Below are positions 1 through 9,359 of a stretch of DNA of 64,000 nucleotides, in pieces. The stretch's first letter is position 1, and each line of letters starts with the position of its first letter. The DNA is taken from contig JAKLJX010000023.1 in the NCBI GenBank assembly GCA_023150945.1, positions 36,786-100,785 on the forward strand. Direction: 5' to 3'. Source of the DNA: a bacterium (GTDB lineage Bacteria > Zhuqueibacterota > Zhuqueibacteria > Zhuqueibacterales > Zhuqueibacteraceae). A model generated the notes under the pieces. That model worked only from the letters and a program-made list of their open reading frames with translations. It searched no databases and was not told where the DNA came from. Made by a program: the position numbers and the translations under genes.

Positions 1-640
1 TCATGATCATTTCGTCATGCGTGGAAAACACGAAGGTCATGCCGGTGCGCTCGTTGAGGCCGCGCATCATGTCCAGCAGGCCGGCGCCGGTGCTGGAATC
101 GAGATTGGCGGTAGGCTCGTCCGCGAGAATCAACGAGGGTTTCGAAACCATGGCGCGCGCAATGGCAACGCGCTGTTGCTGGCCGCCGGAAAGCTGCGGC
201 GGCAAGCGATGCGCCAGGCCTGCCAGTCCCACTTCCTGCAGAATGCGCAACACCCGCTCGTGCCGCTCGCGCCTGGGCACTTTCTGCAGCAGCATGATGT
301 ATTCGACGTTTTCCTCCACCGTCAACACCGGAATGAGATTGTAGGCCTGAAAAATGAAGCCGATGTGATCGCGGCGGAAATCCGAGAGCTCGCGGCCACT
401 CATGCGCGCGAGCGATTTGCCGTTCAGCCAGACTTCGCCGGCCGTGGGCGTGTCCAATCCGGAAATCAAATGGAGCAACGTGGTCTTGCCGGAACCGGAA
501 GGCCCGACGATGGCAGTGAACTCGCCGGCGTGAATGGTCAAATCGATGCCGCGCACCGCAGGCACCGGCACGCCGTTGTCGGAATATGTTCTCGCGACTT
601 GTTCAGCCTTGATCACCACTCGGGACTCATCGCCTGCCAT
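1..640 (-). CDS. ABC transporter ATPase, LolD/MacB type (partial, 3' end outside window)
   Basis: This is the ATPase of an FtsX-type (LolCDE/MacB) ABC transporter, which powers release of lipoproteins or export of a substrate from the inner membrane. About 213 residues are visible and the frame is still open at base 1, so the C-terminus is cut off by the window. Visible motifs are Walker A GPSGSGKT (about residues 41-48), Q-loop FIFQAYN, ABC signature LSGGQQQRVAIARA, Walker B LILADEPT, and the switch His in FSTHDE. The ATG at 640 follows the stop of the FtsX gene by only 11 bases, so it is the last gene of that operon. The family is clear. LolD rather than MacB is inferred from the two separate permeases and the LolA-like gene upstream. 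Confidence 0.93.
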   Translation of the reverse strand, partial: MAGDESRVVIKAEQVARTYSDNGVPVPAVRGIDLTIHAGEFTAIVGPSGSGKTTLLHLISGLDTPTAGEVWLNGKSLARMSGRELSDFRRDHIGFIFQAYNLIPVLTVEENVEYIMLLQKVPRRERHERVLRILQEVGLAGLAHRLPPQLSGGQQQRVAIARAMVSKPSLILADEPTANLDSSTGAGLLDMMRGLNERTGMTFVFSTHDEMIM

Positions 641-651
641 GAAACCTCCAA

Positions 652-1929
652 TCACAGACTCTTGCGCATGGCATCCGCCGGCAGCATGCGCGCGGCATGC
701 AGCGCGGGATAGAAACCGACCAGCGAAGTGAACACGAAAACCCAAAAGGGATAGAACACGTACTGCCTGACCGTCATCACCGGATAGAGCAGCTCCCGAA
801 AAGTCACGCCGGCATACTCCACACCGGTGTAATCGATGCCGGTTTTGCTGATGATGAACGTCACCACCAGGCTGAGCACGACGCCCAGACCTATGCTCAG
901 AATTGCCAGGGCGCCGGCTTCACAGATGATCAGCGCCGCCATGCGGCCGGGCCGGGTGCCGATGGCGCGCAACACGCCGAATTCGAACAGGCGCTCGTGC
1001 AGCGACATGAACAGCGTATTGACAATCCCCAGCGCCACCACACCGAACAGGATCAAGCCGGTCAGGTAGATGCCGAAAGCGGAGAGTTCGAAAACGGCCT
1101 GTAATTGCGGCAACAACACCGGCCAGCCCACCGCCTCGTTGCCGTCGCGGGAATATTTCTGCCAGAAGGGATTGCGCTCGTCACGCGCAAAGCGCGTGTC
1201 GGTGAATTTGAGGGCAATCTCATGCACGCCGCCGGCAAGCCCCAGCAGTTGCTGCGCCTGTTCCAGCCGGATGAAAACCATGCCGGCGTCAAGCTCGCGG
1301 ATGTTGAAATGAAAAATGCCGGAAACGCGGAACATTTCCTGGGCGAGATCACCGCTCTCCGCGTGACGGCCGGCATCAGCGGCGCGTGCGGCGGTCAAAA
1401 CGACGCGATCATCGAGGCCGACTTCGAGCAGCTCCGCGAGCTTGCTGCCGATGATAAGCTCACGGCTGTGGCGGCCGCTGAAATAGCCGCCGGTGATGAG
1501 CACTTCATCAATCTGCGACAGGGGCGGCTCGCGCTGCGGGTCGATGCCAACGAAGGTGATGGCACTCACGTTTGCCGGCGAAGTGAGCATGCCAAAGGCA
1601 AGCACGCGCGGCGCGGCGTGGGCCACGGCGGGCTCATGCTCCAGCCGATGCAGCACGTCCTCGGCGTGATTGACCGTGAGCGAAACTTCCTGGGTGGCGC
1701 GGAAACCGGCGCGGTGAATCTGCCCCTCTCCCAGAAACGAGCCGGTGGCAGATTTGACCATGTTGCGTTCCATGCCCAAAACCAGCGCGTCGACGAAAAT
1801 CAGCGCAGCGAGACCCGTGCCGATGGCCGTGCCGGCGATGAACGAACGGCGTTTGTTGCGAAAGAGATTGCGCCAGGCGAGTTTGAGATAGAAAAACATG
1901 TGCCCTGCCATTTCCAACCAACGATTCAT
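652..1929 (-). CDS. FtsX-like ABC permease (LolC/E type), second copy
   Basis: Inner-membrane permease of the MacB/FtsX superfamily, 425 residues. It shows the family layout: one N-terminal membrane helix just after the WRNLFRNKRR segment, a periplasmic domain of about 220 residues, and three C-terminal helices (about 275-300, 325-355, 390-415). The C-terminus ends with the typical YPALHAARMLPADAMR segment. In-frame ATGs at residues 7 and 11 (1911, 1899) are alternative starts; residue 11 begins the membrane-adjacent segment and may be the true start. It pairs with the ATPase 11 bases downstream and is paralogous to the FtsX-like gene upstream. Two permeases plus one ATPase resemble LolC-LolD-LolE. 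Confidence 0.9.
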   Translation of the reverse strand: MNRWLEMAGHMFFYLKLAWRNLFRNKRRSFIAGTAIGTGLAALIFVDALVLGMERNMVKSATGSFLGEGQIHRAGFRATQEVSLTVNHAEDVLHRLEHEPAVAHAAPRVLAFGMLTSPANVSAITFVGIDPQREPPLSQIDEVLITGGYFSGRHSRELIIGSKLAELLEVGLDDRVVLTAARAADAGRHAESGDLAQEMFRVSGIFHFNIRELDAGMVFIRLEQAQQLLGLAGGVHEIALKFTDTRFARDERNPFWQKYSRDGNEAVGWPVLLPQLQAVFELSAFGIYLTGLILFGVVALGIVNTLFMSLHERLFEFGVLRAIGTRPGRMAALIICEAGALAILSIGLGVVLSLVVTFIISKTGIDYTGVEYAGVTFRELLYPVMTVRQYVFYPFWVFVFTSLVGFYPALHAARMLPADAMRKSL

Positions 1930-1963
1930 CCCCTCAGCCGGACAAACCGGAACCCCAAAAAAT

Positions 1964-2054
1964 CAACAGGAGAAAACGGAGCAAACAGAGGGTGCAGTGT
2001 TTGGAAAGTTCCCTTCAACTTCAAAAGCTCCGTTCACCCTGTTTTCTCTGTGGT
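1964..2054. repeat. imperfect inverted repeat, CACAGAG-type intergenic element
   Basis: The gap between the two FtsX genes holds two purine/pyrimidine-rich arms. The left arm (1964-1990, core AGAAAACGGAGCAAACAGAG) and the right arm (2028-2054, core CTGTTTTCTCTGTGG) are imperfect inverse complements around an inner AAGTT...AACTT pair. This resembles the CACAGAG-rich intergenic repeats scattered through many environmental bacterial genomes. I see only this copy, so repeat status is inferred from recollection of such elements. It could also act as an intra-operon RNA structure. Confidence 0.35.
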
Positions 2055-2103
2055 GCGAGCCTTGGCTCTCTTGCACTGATTGACCTTTTAATGGACGAAA
2101 GAA

Positions 2104-3318
2104 TCAATGCAACCGCATGGCGCGTGCCGGCTCAATGCGCGCCGCTTTGAGCGAGGGAAACAGACTCACGAGATTCGCCGCGAGGAACACGGTGATCGCC
2201 GGAATCAAAATGCTGCGCAGATTGACCGCGGCGTTCATTTCCTTGAACTCGACGCCGGCAAAAGTGAAAGACTGCGGCAGGGCGATGCCGTGTCGCGACA
2301 ACCAGGAATTCAGGATCAGGCTGAGCGCCGCGCCCGCCACGATGCTCGCCACCGCAATGACATTGACCTCATAAATCACCAGCGCAAAAATCTGCGCCGG
2401 TTGCGTTCCCACCGCCTTCAGCACGCCGTATTCGCGCGTACGCTCCAGCACCGACATCAACACCGTGTTCAACACGCCGATGGCCACGATGAGCAGGATG
2501 ATCGACAGACTGATCCAGTTGCCGCGCTGATCCATTTGCATCGCCTCGTAGAACGACTTGGCGAACTCCTGCCAGGGTGCCACCGCCAGGCCGGGATCGT
2601 CGAGCGCTGCGGCGATTTCGCCCGTGAGCCGGCCCACCCGGTCGAGTTCATCCACAATGACGACGATTTCGTGCACGCGCGCGGGCAGCACCAGCAGCTC
2701 CTGCGCCACCGGCAAAGGCAGATAGAACGCCATGCGGTCGCTCAGCTCATCGCCGCTGTCGATGATGCCGACCAGGGAATAAAGCGCATTGGCGAGTGAG
2801 CCATCGGCGGCTTGCGAAACCACCACGATCTCATCGCCCACTTCGGCCTGCAGGACTTGCGCGAGCCCTTTGCCCACCATCGCCTGCGGCGCGGTGTCAG
2901 TCGCAAAATTCCGGCCGGCGATGATCTTGCGGTCGAAGCGGGTGGCCATCACTTCGCGGCCGGGATCGATGCCGATGATCTGCGCGCCGGCGCTTTTTTC
3001 TCTCACCGCCACCAGGCCCGCGGAATAGAGCCGGGGCGCCCACGCCTCCACCCCCTTCACTTTCGCGATCGCCTCGCCCACCCGCTGGAAGTCATCAATG
3101 GTTTTGAACAACGCGGGTTTGTCGAGATAACCGGCAGCGTGAATTTGAATGTGCCCGAGACGAGTCCGCGTGAACAAATCGATGACCGCAGCATAGGTGC
3201 CGTCGGTCAAACCGATGGAGAGCGCGGACAACACCATACCGCCCAGGAGGGTGAGCGCGGTGAGCACCGTCCGGCGTTTCTGGCGGAAGACATTGCGGAA
3301 GGCGATCTTGAACACCAT
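2104..3318 (-). CDS. FtsX-like ABC permease (LolC/E type), first copy
   Basis: 404-residue MacB/FtsX-type permease. It begins MVFKIAFRNVFRQKRR, the usual cytoplasmic entry to the first membrane helix (about 18-40), followed by a periplasmic MacB_PCD-like domain (about 40-265). Three C-terminal helices carry family signatures such as VLMSVLERTREYGVLKAVG, ending SLFPSLKAARIEPARAM. It lies 60 bases after the LolA-like gene and 174 bases before the second permease. LolCDE-type complexes extract lipoproteins from the inner membrane for LolA. Four lipobox-bearing proteins in this window would be plausible clients, but specificity cannot be read from sequence. Confidence 0.9.
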   Translation of the reverse strand: MVFKIAFRNVFRQKRRTVLTALTLLGGMVLSALSIGLTDGTYAAVIDLFTRTRLGHIQIHAAGYLDKPALFKTIDDFQRVGEAIAKVKGVEAWAPRLYSAGLVAVREKSAGAQIIGIDPGREVMATRFDRKIIAGRNFATDTAPQAMVGKGLAQVLQAEVGDEIVVVSQAADGSLANALYSLVGIIDSGDELSDRMAFYLPLPVAQELLVLPARVHEIVVIVDELDRVGRLTGEIAAALDDPGLAVAPWQEFAKSFYEAMQMDQRGNWISLSIILLIVAIGVLNTVLMSVLERTREYGVLKAVGTQPAQIFALVIYEVNVIAVASIVAGAALSLILNSWLSRHGIALPQSFTFAGVEFKEMNAAVNLRSILIPAITVFLAANLVSLFPSLKAARIEPARAMRLH

Positions 3319-3378
3319 GGTGGCTTGTTCTCGTGAATGGCGTAGCGGCCACTGCGGGCGTTGCGCCGCACCGGCCCG

Positions 3379-4137
3379 TCAGCGCGCTTGCAGATTGCGC
3401 AGGCTGAATACCTCGCGATCGAGCTTCAGATCAAAGTCGATCGTCAGGTAGCGGATCACGGTTTTGTGGCCTTGCTTGTTTTGCGGAATCAGTTCGAGCG
3501 TTGCGGGAATCCGGCGGCCGCCCAGCAGCTTCACGTCCTTGAAATGAATGACGCGCATCAGATTGCCCTTTTCATCGAAGTACGCTTCCGACACCGGCAG
3601 ATAGTCCTGCTTTTGCACGACGGTGACGATTTTGCCCCACACGATGGGCAGACCTTCGCGCGGGATGGCTTCGAGATAGAGCAGGCCGGGCCGGGCCGTG
3701 TCCGGCGTCATCAGGCGAAAATGAAAATCTTTGAGCAAAGTGAATTCGCTCACCAAATCATCGTTGGTGAAATCCGAGCCCATCCACGAGTTCATCATCA
3801 TTGATGGTGGAATCTTGATGACCTTGTTGGTGTTGGGCAAATAGTTCCACATCTCGTTGCCCAGGCGCAGCGTTGCCACACCTTTTTCCTTGAGCGGCGC
3901 CAGGATGCGGATGAAAGTCTTGTCCATCCCCTCCGTCCAGATCTGGAGGCGCAGGGTTCGTTGCCAGTGCGGGGTGACAATTTCCATTTCCATCTCACCC
4001 GCGCTGGTTGTGCTGCGATAAAGCTCATCGATCTTGCGCACGACGGCGATGGCCTCCTCCTGTTTCTGAGCGAGCAAGGCACCCGGCCACAGCAGCAGCA
4101 ATGCCGTCACCGCCAGCTTGGATATCATGTGTGTCAT
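3379..4137 (-). CDS. outer membrane lipoprotein-sorting (LolA-like) periplasmic protein
   Basis: About 252-residue secreted protein of the outer-membrane lipoprotein-sorting family (COG2834/LolA-like fold). The ATG at 4137 gives MTHMISKLAVTALLLLWPGALLAQ-type signal peptide features: short basic start, hydrophobic core, ALLAQ cleavage region. An upstream ATG at 4185 would add 16 residues before the signal peptide and is less likely. Conserved family features include the W-x-R-x-L strand near residue 50, the segment GNEMWNYLPNTNKVIKIPP and the MMNSWMGSDFTNDDL stretch, followed by repeated beta-strands. It sits just upstream of two FtsX-type permeases and an ATPase, so it probably accepts their lipid-linked cargo. 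The stop is 60 bases from the next start. Confidence 0.85.
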   Translation of the reverse strand: MTHMISKLAVTALLLLWPGALLAQKQEEAIAVVRKIDELYRSTTSAGEMEMEIVTPHWQRTLRLQIWTEGMDKTFIRILAPLKEKGVATLRLGNEMWNYLPNTNKVIKIPPSMMMNSWMGSDFTNDDLVSEFTLLKDFHFRLMTPDTARPGLLYLEAIPREGLPIVWGKIVTVVQKQDYLPVSEAYFDEKGNLMRVIHFKDVKLLGGRRIPATLELIPQNKQGHKTVIRYLTIDFDLKLDREVFSLRNLQAR

Positions 4138-4213
4138 TTGCCTGCTTCCCGTTTCACCGATTGTCCGTGAACAAAGTTGCTGCATTGTTGGTGCCCTGCC
4201 GGCGCTGCCCGAT

Positions 4214-7200
4214 TCATTTCACCTTAACCACCACCAGCGTGATGTCATCGTTTTGTGGATGATCCTGCCCCCAGTACCTGGCCGCGTCGACCAAATGGTC
4301 GATGATCTGCTGCGGCGGCAGGGCGCCCACTTCCGCAAACAAGCGGCGCGCGCGTTCTTCGCCCAGCATCTCGCCGTGGGCGTTGAACCGCTCGGGCAGT
4401 CCGTCACTCATGAACAGGATCGTGTCGCCGCCGTTCAGCCCGAGCTGCTGATGCGGATAAACCACGTCGGTGCGGCTGCCCAGCGGCAGGCTCTTGAGTT
4501 CCACTTCCTCCACGCGGCGGGTGGCGGCGCGATAGATCAACGTGCAGGGCATGCCGGCCGCGGCCAGATGCAAGTGATGATCTTTGAATTTGGCGATCGT
4601 CATCGCCATGTACATGTTGTGAAATCCCATGCCGCGCAGCGCCTGCGAAGCTTCCGCCAGGATCGGAACCGGATGCGGCAAGTGCGCCAGCGAGTTGAAC
4701 AGGCTTTTGGTGGCGGCAACCATGGTGCCGGCCTGCAGGCCGTGGCCGGTGGCATCACCGATGGCGGCGGTCAGGGAGCCGTCTTCGTGCAATTTGAAAT
4801 CATAATAGTCGCCGCCGACTTCATTGGCCGTTTGCGTGTACACGGCAATCTCGAGATGCGGCAGCGCGGGAATGACTTTGGGCAGCATCGAAAGCTGCAG
4901 TTTGCGCGCCTCTTCCAACTCGTGCGTTTTGCGCTCGTTCTCCGCTTGCATGGCGCGCGCCTGCGCTTCGATGGCTTGGGCGCGCAGCTCGGCGGTTTGG
5001 GCACGGAACTCGGCCTCGCGCAAATGCGCGCGCTCGCGTTCCTTGCGCAGCAGCCGCGTGCGATGCAGTCGCTCCACCGCCACCAGGCCTGCCAGCAGCG
5101 CCAGGGCGTAGGTCACGTAGGCCGCGGGCGTGCGCCACCACGGCGGCGTGATGGTGAGCTGCAGGGCAATGCCGGTCTCGTTCCAGACGCCGTCGTTGTT
5201 CGATCCTTTGACGCGAAAGGTATAGCTGCCGGGATCGAGATTGGTGTAGGTCGCGGTGCGCAGCGCGCCGGCCTTGCGCCAGCCGGCATCATAATTCTCC
5301 AGCATGTAAACATACTGGTTGTTGGCGGGCCGGCTGTAGTGCAAGGCGACGAAATCGAAGGAGATGTCATTCTGCCAGTGCGCGAGCGTCAGGGCCGCGG
5401 TCTCGGAAATGTGCTTGCGCAGCGGCGAATCGCCGCCGATCGGCACCGATTCGTTGAACAGCTTGAAGTCCGTCAAGGCGAGTTGGGGTGCAATGGGATT
5501 GTCCTTCACGCTGTCCGGATGAAAAACATTGAAGCCGCTGATCCCGCCAAAGAACATCTCGCCTTTGCGGTTTTTGAAATGGGCCTGGCCATTGAACTCG
5601 CGGCTCTGCAAACCATCGTCGACATCATAGCTCTGAAAGCGGGCGGTGGCGGGCGTCAGGCCGGTGCTGTCACTCAGGATGAGTCTGCAAACGCCGGCAT
5701 TCGTGCTCATCCACAGGTTGCCGTGCGCGTCCGGCAGGGTGGCATAGACGGCGTTGTTGACCAGCCCGCTGTTGTCTTCGGTATAGACGGTGAATCGGCC
5801 GCTGGCGGGATCAAAGCGGCTAAGGCCGCCGCCATAGGTGCCGAGCCACAGCCGGCCCGCCTCATCCTCGTAGAGCGATTGCACCAGGTTGCCGCCCAGG
5901 CTGTTGCTGTCGCGATCTTCATGGCGGTAGCGTTGCACCGACTTGGTTCGAAAGTCAAACCGATTCAGGCCGCCGCCGGCTGTGCCCAGCCAGAGCGCAC
6001 CGGTCTGATCCTGATGAATCGCGCGCACAAAGTCGTTGCTCAGACTGTTGGAATCATTGGGATCATACCGGAAGCTGGTGAACGTGCCGTTCTGCAACTC
6101 AAAGCGGTTCAGCCCGCCGCCATCGGTTCCAACCCACAACACGTTTGGCTCAAAGCGATCCTCATAGATCACCCGCACATTGTCATTGCTGAGGCTGGCA
6201 GGATCGGCGGGGTCGCGGCGGTAATGCCGAAAGCTCTCTCCTTGTCGATCGAATTCATTGAGCCCTCCCCCCAAGGTTCCAACCCAGAGGCGACCGCCAT
6301 GATCCTCGTAGATGGACCAAACATTGTCATTGCTCAAACTGTGCGGCCGGTCAGGGTCGTGGCGGTAGTGTTTGAAGGTGTCAGTGGTTCGATCGAGGCG
6401 ATTCAGGCCGCCTTGCGCCACACCGATCCAAAGCAGGCCGAAGCGATCCTCGTGCAACGCCCGCACGGTGTAGCTGCTCAAGCTGTTGGCGCTTTGCGGC
6501 TGCGGCGCGTAAGCAATGAATTTCTCCGCGTAGTAATCCAGCTTGTTCAAGCCGCCGGCTTCGGTGCCGAACCAAAGCACGCCCGATCGATCCTGATGGA
6601 TGGCGCGAACCGCATTCAAACTCAGACTGCGGGGATCAAGCGCATCGAACTGGCAATGAACGAATCGTCCGGTGTTGGGGTCGAAACGATGCACGCCATC
6701 ATCCAGCGGCGTGCGCATCCACAGATACCCGCGCGTGTCCATTTGCAGCGTCATCACAATGTGGCTGAGCGCGTCTGGCCGGCCGGCGTTGGGTTGAAAA
6801 TGCCGGAAGGTGCCGGAACGACGATCGAACTGATCGAGACCGGCGGCCGTGCCCAACCAGAGCCTGCCCCGATCATCTTCAAGCATCGGGCCAACCACGT
6901 CGCTGCTGATGCTGCTGCGGTTCGCGGGATCATGGCGGTAGTGCGTGAATGTGCCGGTGGCAAGTTCGAGGCGGTTCAAGCCGCCGCCGGTGGTAAATGG
7001 CGATTGCGGATTACCCGTGCCAATCCACAAGACGCCCGGCTCGCGTTCCGATTCAAATATCGACAGAATGAAGTCAAAGCTCAGGCTGTTTGCTGTTTGC
7101 GGCTCGCACCGGTATCGCAGGAAGGTTCCGGCTTTGGCGTCGATGCGATTGAGGCCCTCGGGCGTGCCCAGCCAGAGCACGCCGGCCTCGGTCAAGGATT

Positions 7201-7936
7201 CATGAAACGCGGTGATCTGATTGTGGCTGAGGCTGTTGGCGTCGTGGGGATCGTGGCGGTAGCGCGTGAATTTGCCGGTCCGGCGATCAAGGCGGTCCAA
7301 CCCGATGCCGGTGATCACCCACAAATTCTCGGCGCGATCTTCATGGATGCGACCGACGAAATCATGGCTCAAGCTGGTGGGGTCCGCGGGATTGGAGCGG
7401 AAACGCCGGAACGTTTCCGTTTCCCGGTCGAAGCGATTGAGGCCACCATTACCGGTTCCGATCCAGAGCGCCTCCGGCTCGGAAGGCGCTTCGTAGATCG
7501 ACCAGATGTCATTCTCCGACAGCGAGGTGGAATCGAAGGGGTCGTATTTGTAAACGGTGAAGTGATAGCCGTCATACTTGTTGAGGCCATCCTGCGCGCC
7601 AAACCAGAGAAATCCCTTGCTGTCCTGATGAATGACGCGCACGGCGCTTTGCGAAAGGCCGTGTTCCAAGGAGACTCTTTCGAAGTAAAGGCGCGGTTGG
7701 GAGTGCAAAGCAGCGGCACAGCCGCAGACCAAAACGAACAGGGGCGCGCACTGAAGAGTCTTGCGAATTGTTCCCGCGCCCAGGCCGGGGCGTTTGCCGC
7801 GAGGCGCCAAAGCCTTCATCTCCCTTTCTCCACGCCAAGCCGGCGGCTGCGGCGAGACTCTGCCGGCGCCGGCCGAAAATTTCGATTCAGTCTTCTTCTG
7901 TGATGGCGGCGCAGTCCGGCCTCCCGCGGACCGCAC
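4214..7936 (-). CDS. two-component-regulator propeller / Y_Y_Y / SpoIIE (PP2C) sensor phosphatase
   Basis: A 1240-residue membrane sensor whose output is a SpoIIE/RsbU-like serine phosphatase, not a histidine kinase. Order: hydrophobic signal or anchor (about 62-80); fourteen Reg_prop repeats of about 47 residues with the pattern SLS-x-D-x-V...LW-x-GT-x-GGLN-x-x-D (about 83-780), enough for two seven-bladed propellers; a Y_Y_Y domain (about 864-937, GSYTFRVKGSNNDG); one membrane helix (938-957); a coiled coil rich in Ala/Glu/Arg; and the phosphatase (1020-1240) with GGDYYDF, GDATGHG, SDGLPE and QNDDIT metal-site motifs. The GTG at 7936 has GGAGGA eight bases upstream; ATG at 7819 is the alternative and gives a more normal signal peptide. 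The LolA-like gene follows 76 bases later. Confidence 0.92.
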   Translation of the reverse strand: MRSAGGRTAPPSQKKTESKFSAGAGRVSPQPPAWRGEREMKALAPRGKRPGLGAGTIRKTLQCAPLFVLVCGCAAALHSQPRLYFERVSLEHGLSQSAVRVIHQDSKGFLWFGAQDGLNKYDGYHFTVYKYDPFDSTSLSENDIWSIYEAPSEPEALWIGTGNGGLNRFDRETETFRRFRSNPADPTSLSHDFVGRIHEDRAENLWVITGIGLDRLDRRTGKFTRYRHDPHDANSLSHNQITAFHESLTEAGVLWLGTPEGLNRIDAKAGTFLRYRCEPQTANSLSFDFILSIFESEREPGVLWIGTGNPQSPFTTGGGLNRLELATGTFTHYRHDPANRSSISSDVVGPMLEDDRGRLWLGTAAGLDQFDRRSGTFRHFQPNAGRPDALSHIVMTLQMDTRGYLWMRTPLDDGVHRFDPNTGRFVHCQFDALDPRSLSLNAVRAIHQDRSGVLWFGTEAGGLNKLDYYAEKFIAYAPQPQSANSLSSYTVRALHEDRFGLLWIGVAQGGLNRLDRTTDTFKHYRHDPDRPHSLSNDNVWSIYEDHGGRLWVGTLGGGLNEFDRQGESFRHYRRDPADPASLSNDNVRVIYEDRFEPNVLWVGTDGGGLNRFELQNGTFTSFRYDPNDSNSLSNDFVRAIHQDQTGALWLGTAGGGLNRFDFRTKSVQRYRHEDRDSNSLGGNLVQSLYEDEAGRLWLGTYGGGLSRFDPASGRFTVYTEDNSGLVNNAVYATLPDAHGNLWMSTNAGVCRLILSDSTGLTPATARFQSYDVDDGLQSREFNGQAHFKNRKGEMFFGGISGFNVFHPDSVKDNPIAPQLALTDFKLFNESVPIGGDSPLRKHISETAALTLAHWQNDISFDFVALHYSRPANNQYVYMLENYDAGWRKAGALRTATYTNLDPGSYTFRVKGSNNDGVWNETGIALQLTITPPWWRTPAAYVTYALALLAGLVAVERLHRTRLLRKERERAHLREAEFRAQTAELRAQAIEAQARAMQAENERKTHELEEARKLQLSMLPKVIPALPHLEIAVYTQTANEVGGDYYDFKLHEDGSLTAAIGDATGHGLQAGTMVAATKSLFNSLAHLPHPVPILAEASQALRGMGFHNMYMAMTIAKFKDHHLHLAAAGMPCTLIYRAATRRVEEVELKSLPLGSRTDVVYPHQQLGLNGGDTILFMSDGLPERFNAHGEMLGEERARRLFAEVGALPPQQIIDHLVDAARYWGQDHPQNDDITLVVVKVK

Positions 7937-8042
7937 ACACTCTTTCCTCCTATATAAGCGATTAAATTCGACGAAAGCAACTCTCTCGCAACGAAACCAA
8001 CGCTGCCCAGTCAGAGCGATTGCTGCGATGCTTGGGCGCGCC

Positions 8043-9359
8043 TCAGCCGCGCACCGCCCACTTCATGATTTCTCCCAGGTTGGGCGGCTTGCCCTGCAAC
8101 AGAATGCCGACGCGAAAGGCGCGGCCTCCCGCCCAGATGAGCAACAATGCAAAAGCAATCATTCCAAACAACGCCGCCCAGGGCTGCCACGCTGGGACGC
8201 CACCGGGCACACTCAAACGAACGAGCATGAGAATCGGTGAAAACAGCGGGAACAAGGAGGCGACCAGCGCAAAGGTCGAATTCGGCTCACCCAACACCGG
8301 GACCATAATGAAAGTGGGCAGCAGAATCGGAATGATCGCGGGGAAGGTCAGCGACTGCACGTCCTTGGCATCGTTGCAGGCCGCACCCAGCGTCGCCATG
8401 ATGGCGCCCACCATCAAGATCGCGAGAATCATATAGGCAAAGAACCACGGCACCACCGTGAAGGGCATCACGCCGGCGGCGCCGGCATAGAGCGTGATGA
8501 CCACACTGATGAGCAGGTAGACCACGGAACCGGTAAGCGAGACACTCACCCCGCCGAGCACCTTGCCGAGCATGAATTCGAAGGGCTTCACCGCGCCCAG
8601 CAGCACTTCCGCAATGCGCTGGCCTTTCTCTTCCGTAACGGCATTGAGCAGCGGCATCGCGCCCATCATCATCATGAGCAGCATGAGAAAGCCCATGATC
8701 AGCGGAATGCCGAACGATTGCATTTCACTGACGCGCCGGGCCTCTCCGGCTGTGCCGGTGGCCTGATCCTGTTCCAGCAGCCCCAGACCTGCGATCGGCA
8801 TCCAGTCAAAGAGATCGGGAATGGCGGCGGGATCGATCCCGGCATCGGCCAAACGTAGTTTGCGCAGCGCCTCATTGATTGGCGTGCGCAGCCAGCTCCG
8901 CACTTCGCTCGCGGCGGCATTGGGCGCATAGAAGGCAATGGTTGTTTGCGCCGTATCGCGACGGGGGTGCACCACGCCCGCGCCGATTTCGAGAAAGGCG
9001 TGCAATTCACGGCGCCGGACGCGCTCGGAAAGCTGCAGCCGAAACTTCACCGGATCCGCCACGGGCGGGGCAACCGGCTCGAGGAGATAAGCAGGCTTGA
9101 TCTTGTTTTTGGTGCCGGCCGCATACACCTCTTCGGCGTTTCGCCGCGCCGCGGCTTCGACCAGTGCGGCAGACAGCCGGCCGGTGTAATCCACCACCGC
9201 AACGCGTTTGTCACTCGTGTCCACCTGCCCTTCCAGAAGCTTGATGGCGATGAAACTGCCCCCGAGGAGCAGTGGCGCAACCACCAGCCCAATCGCAAAA
9301 CCGACGGTGCGCACGGCCGCAAGATATTCGCGCTTGACGATGAGGAGGACTTTACGCAT
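8043..9359 (-). CDS. ABC-2 type permease, NatB-like
   Basis: 438-residue membrane subunit of an ABC-2 exporter (NatB/ABC2_membrane_3 family). The start MRKVLLIVKREYLAAVRT is the typical amphipathic entry. One helix (about 22-42) follows, then a soluble loop of roughly 180 residues (about 45-235) and a block of six hydrophobic helices beginning near SFGIPLIMGFLMLLMMM. The motif EEKGQRIAEVLLGAVKPFEFMLGK matches the conserved loop of NatB-type permeases. The ATG at 9359 overlaps the stop of the ATPase gene by eight bases (ATGCGTAA), indicating translational coupling. NatAB homologues are linked to Na+ or drug extrusion; the substrate here is unknown. Confidence 0.92.
   Translation of the reverse strand: MRKVLLIVKREYLAAVRTVGFAIGLVVAPLLLGGSFIAIKLLEGQVDTSDKRVAVVDYTGRLSAALVEAAARRNAEEVYAAGTKNKIKPAYLLEPVAPPVADPVKFRLQLSERVRRRELHAFLEIGAGVVHPRRDTAQTTIAFYAPNAAASEVRSWLRTPINEALRKLRLADAGIDPAAIPDLFDWMPIAGLGLLEQDQATGTAGEARRVSEMQSFGIPLIMGFLMLLMMMMGAMPLLNAVTEEKGQRIAEVLLGAVKPFEFMLGKVLGGVSVSLTGSVVYLLISVVITLYAGAAGVMPFTVVPWFFAYMILAILMVGAIMATLGAACNDAKDVQSLTFPAIIPILLPTFIMVPVLGEPNSTFALVASLFPLFSPILMLVRLSVPGGVPAWQPWAALFGMIAFALLLIWAGGRAFRVGILLQGKPPNLGEIMKWAVRG

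Noticed and set aside
4118..7903. A 1261-codon open frame on the plus strand, opposite the propeller-SpoIIE gene.
   Set aside because: It is the antisense of a GC-rich array of similar repeats. The translated product has only pseudo-repeats that mirror the real repeats, no ribosome-binding site and no domain. The minus-strand gene has recognisable catalytic motifs.
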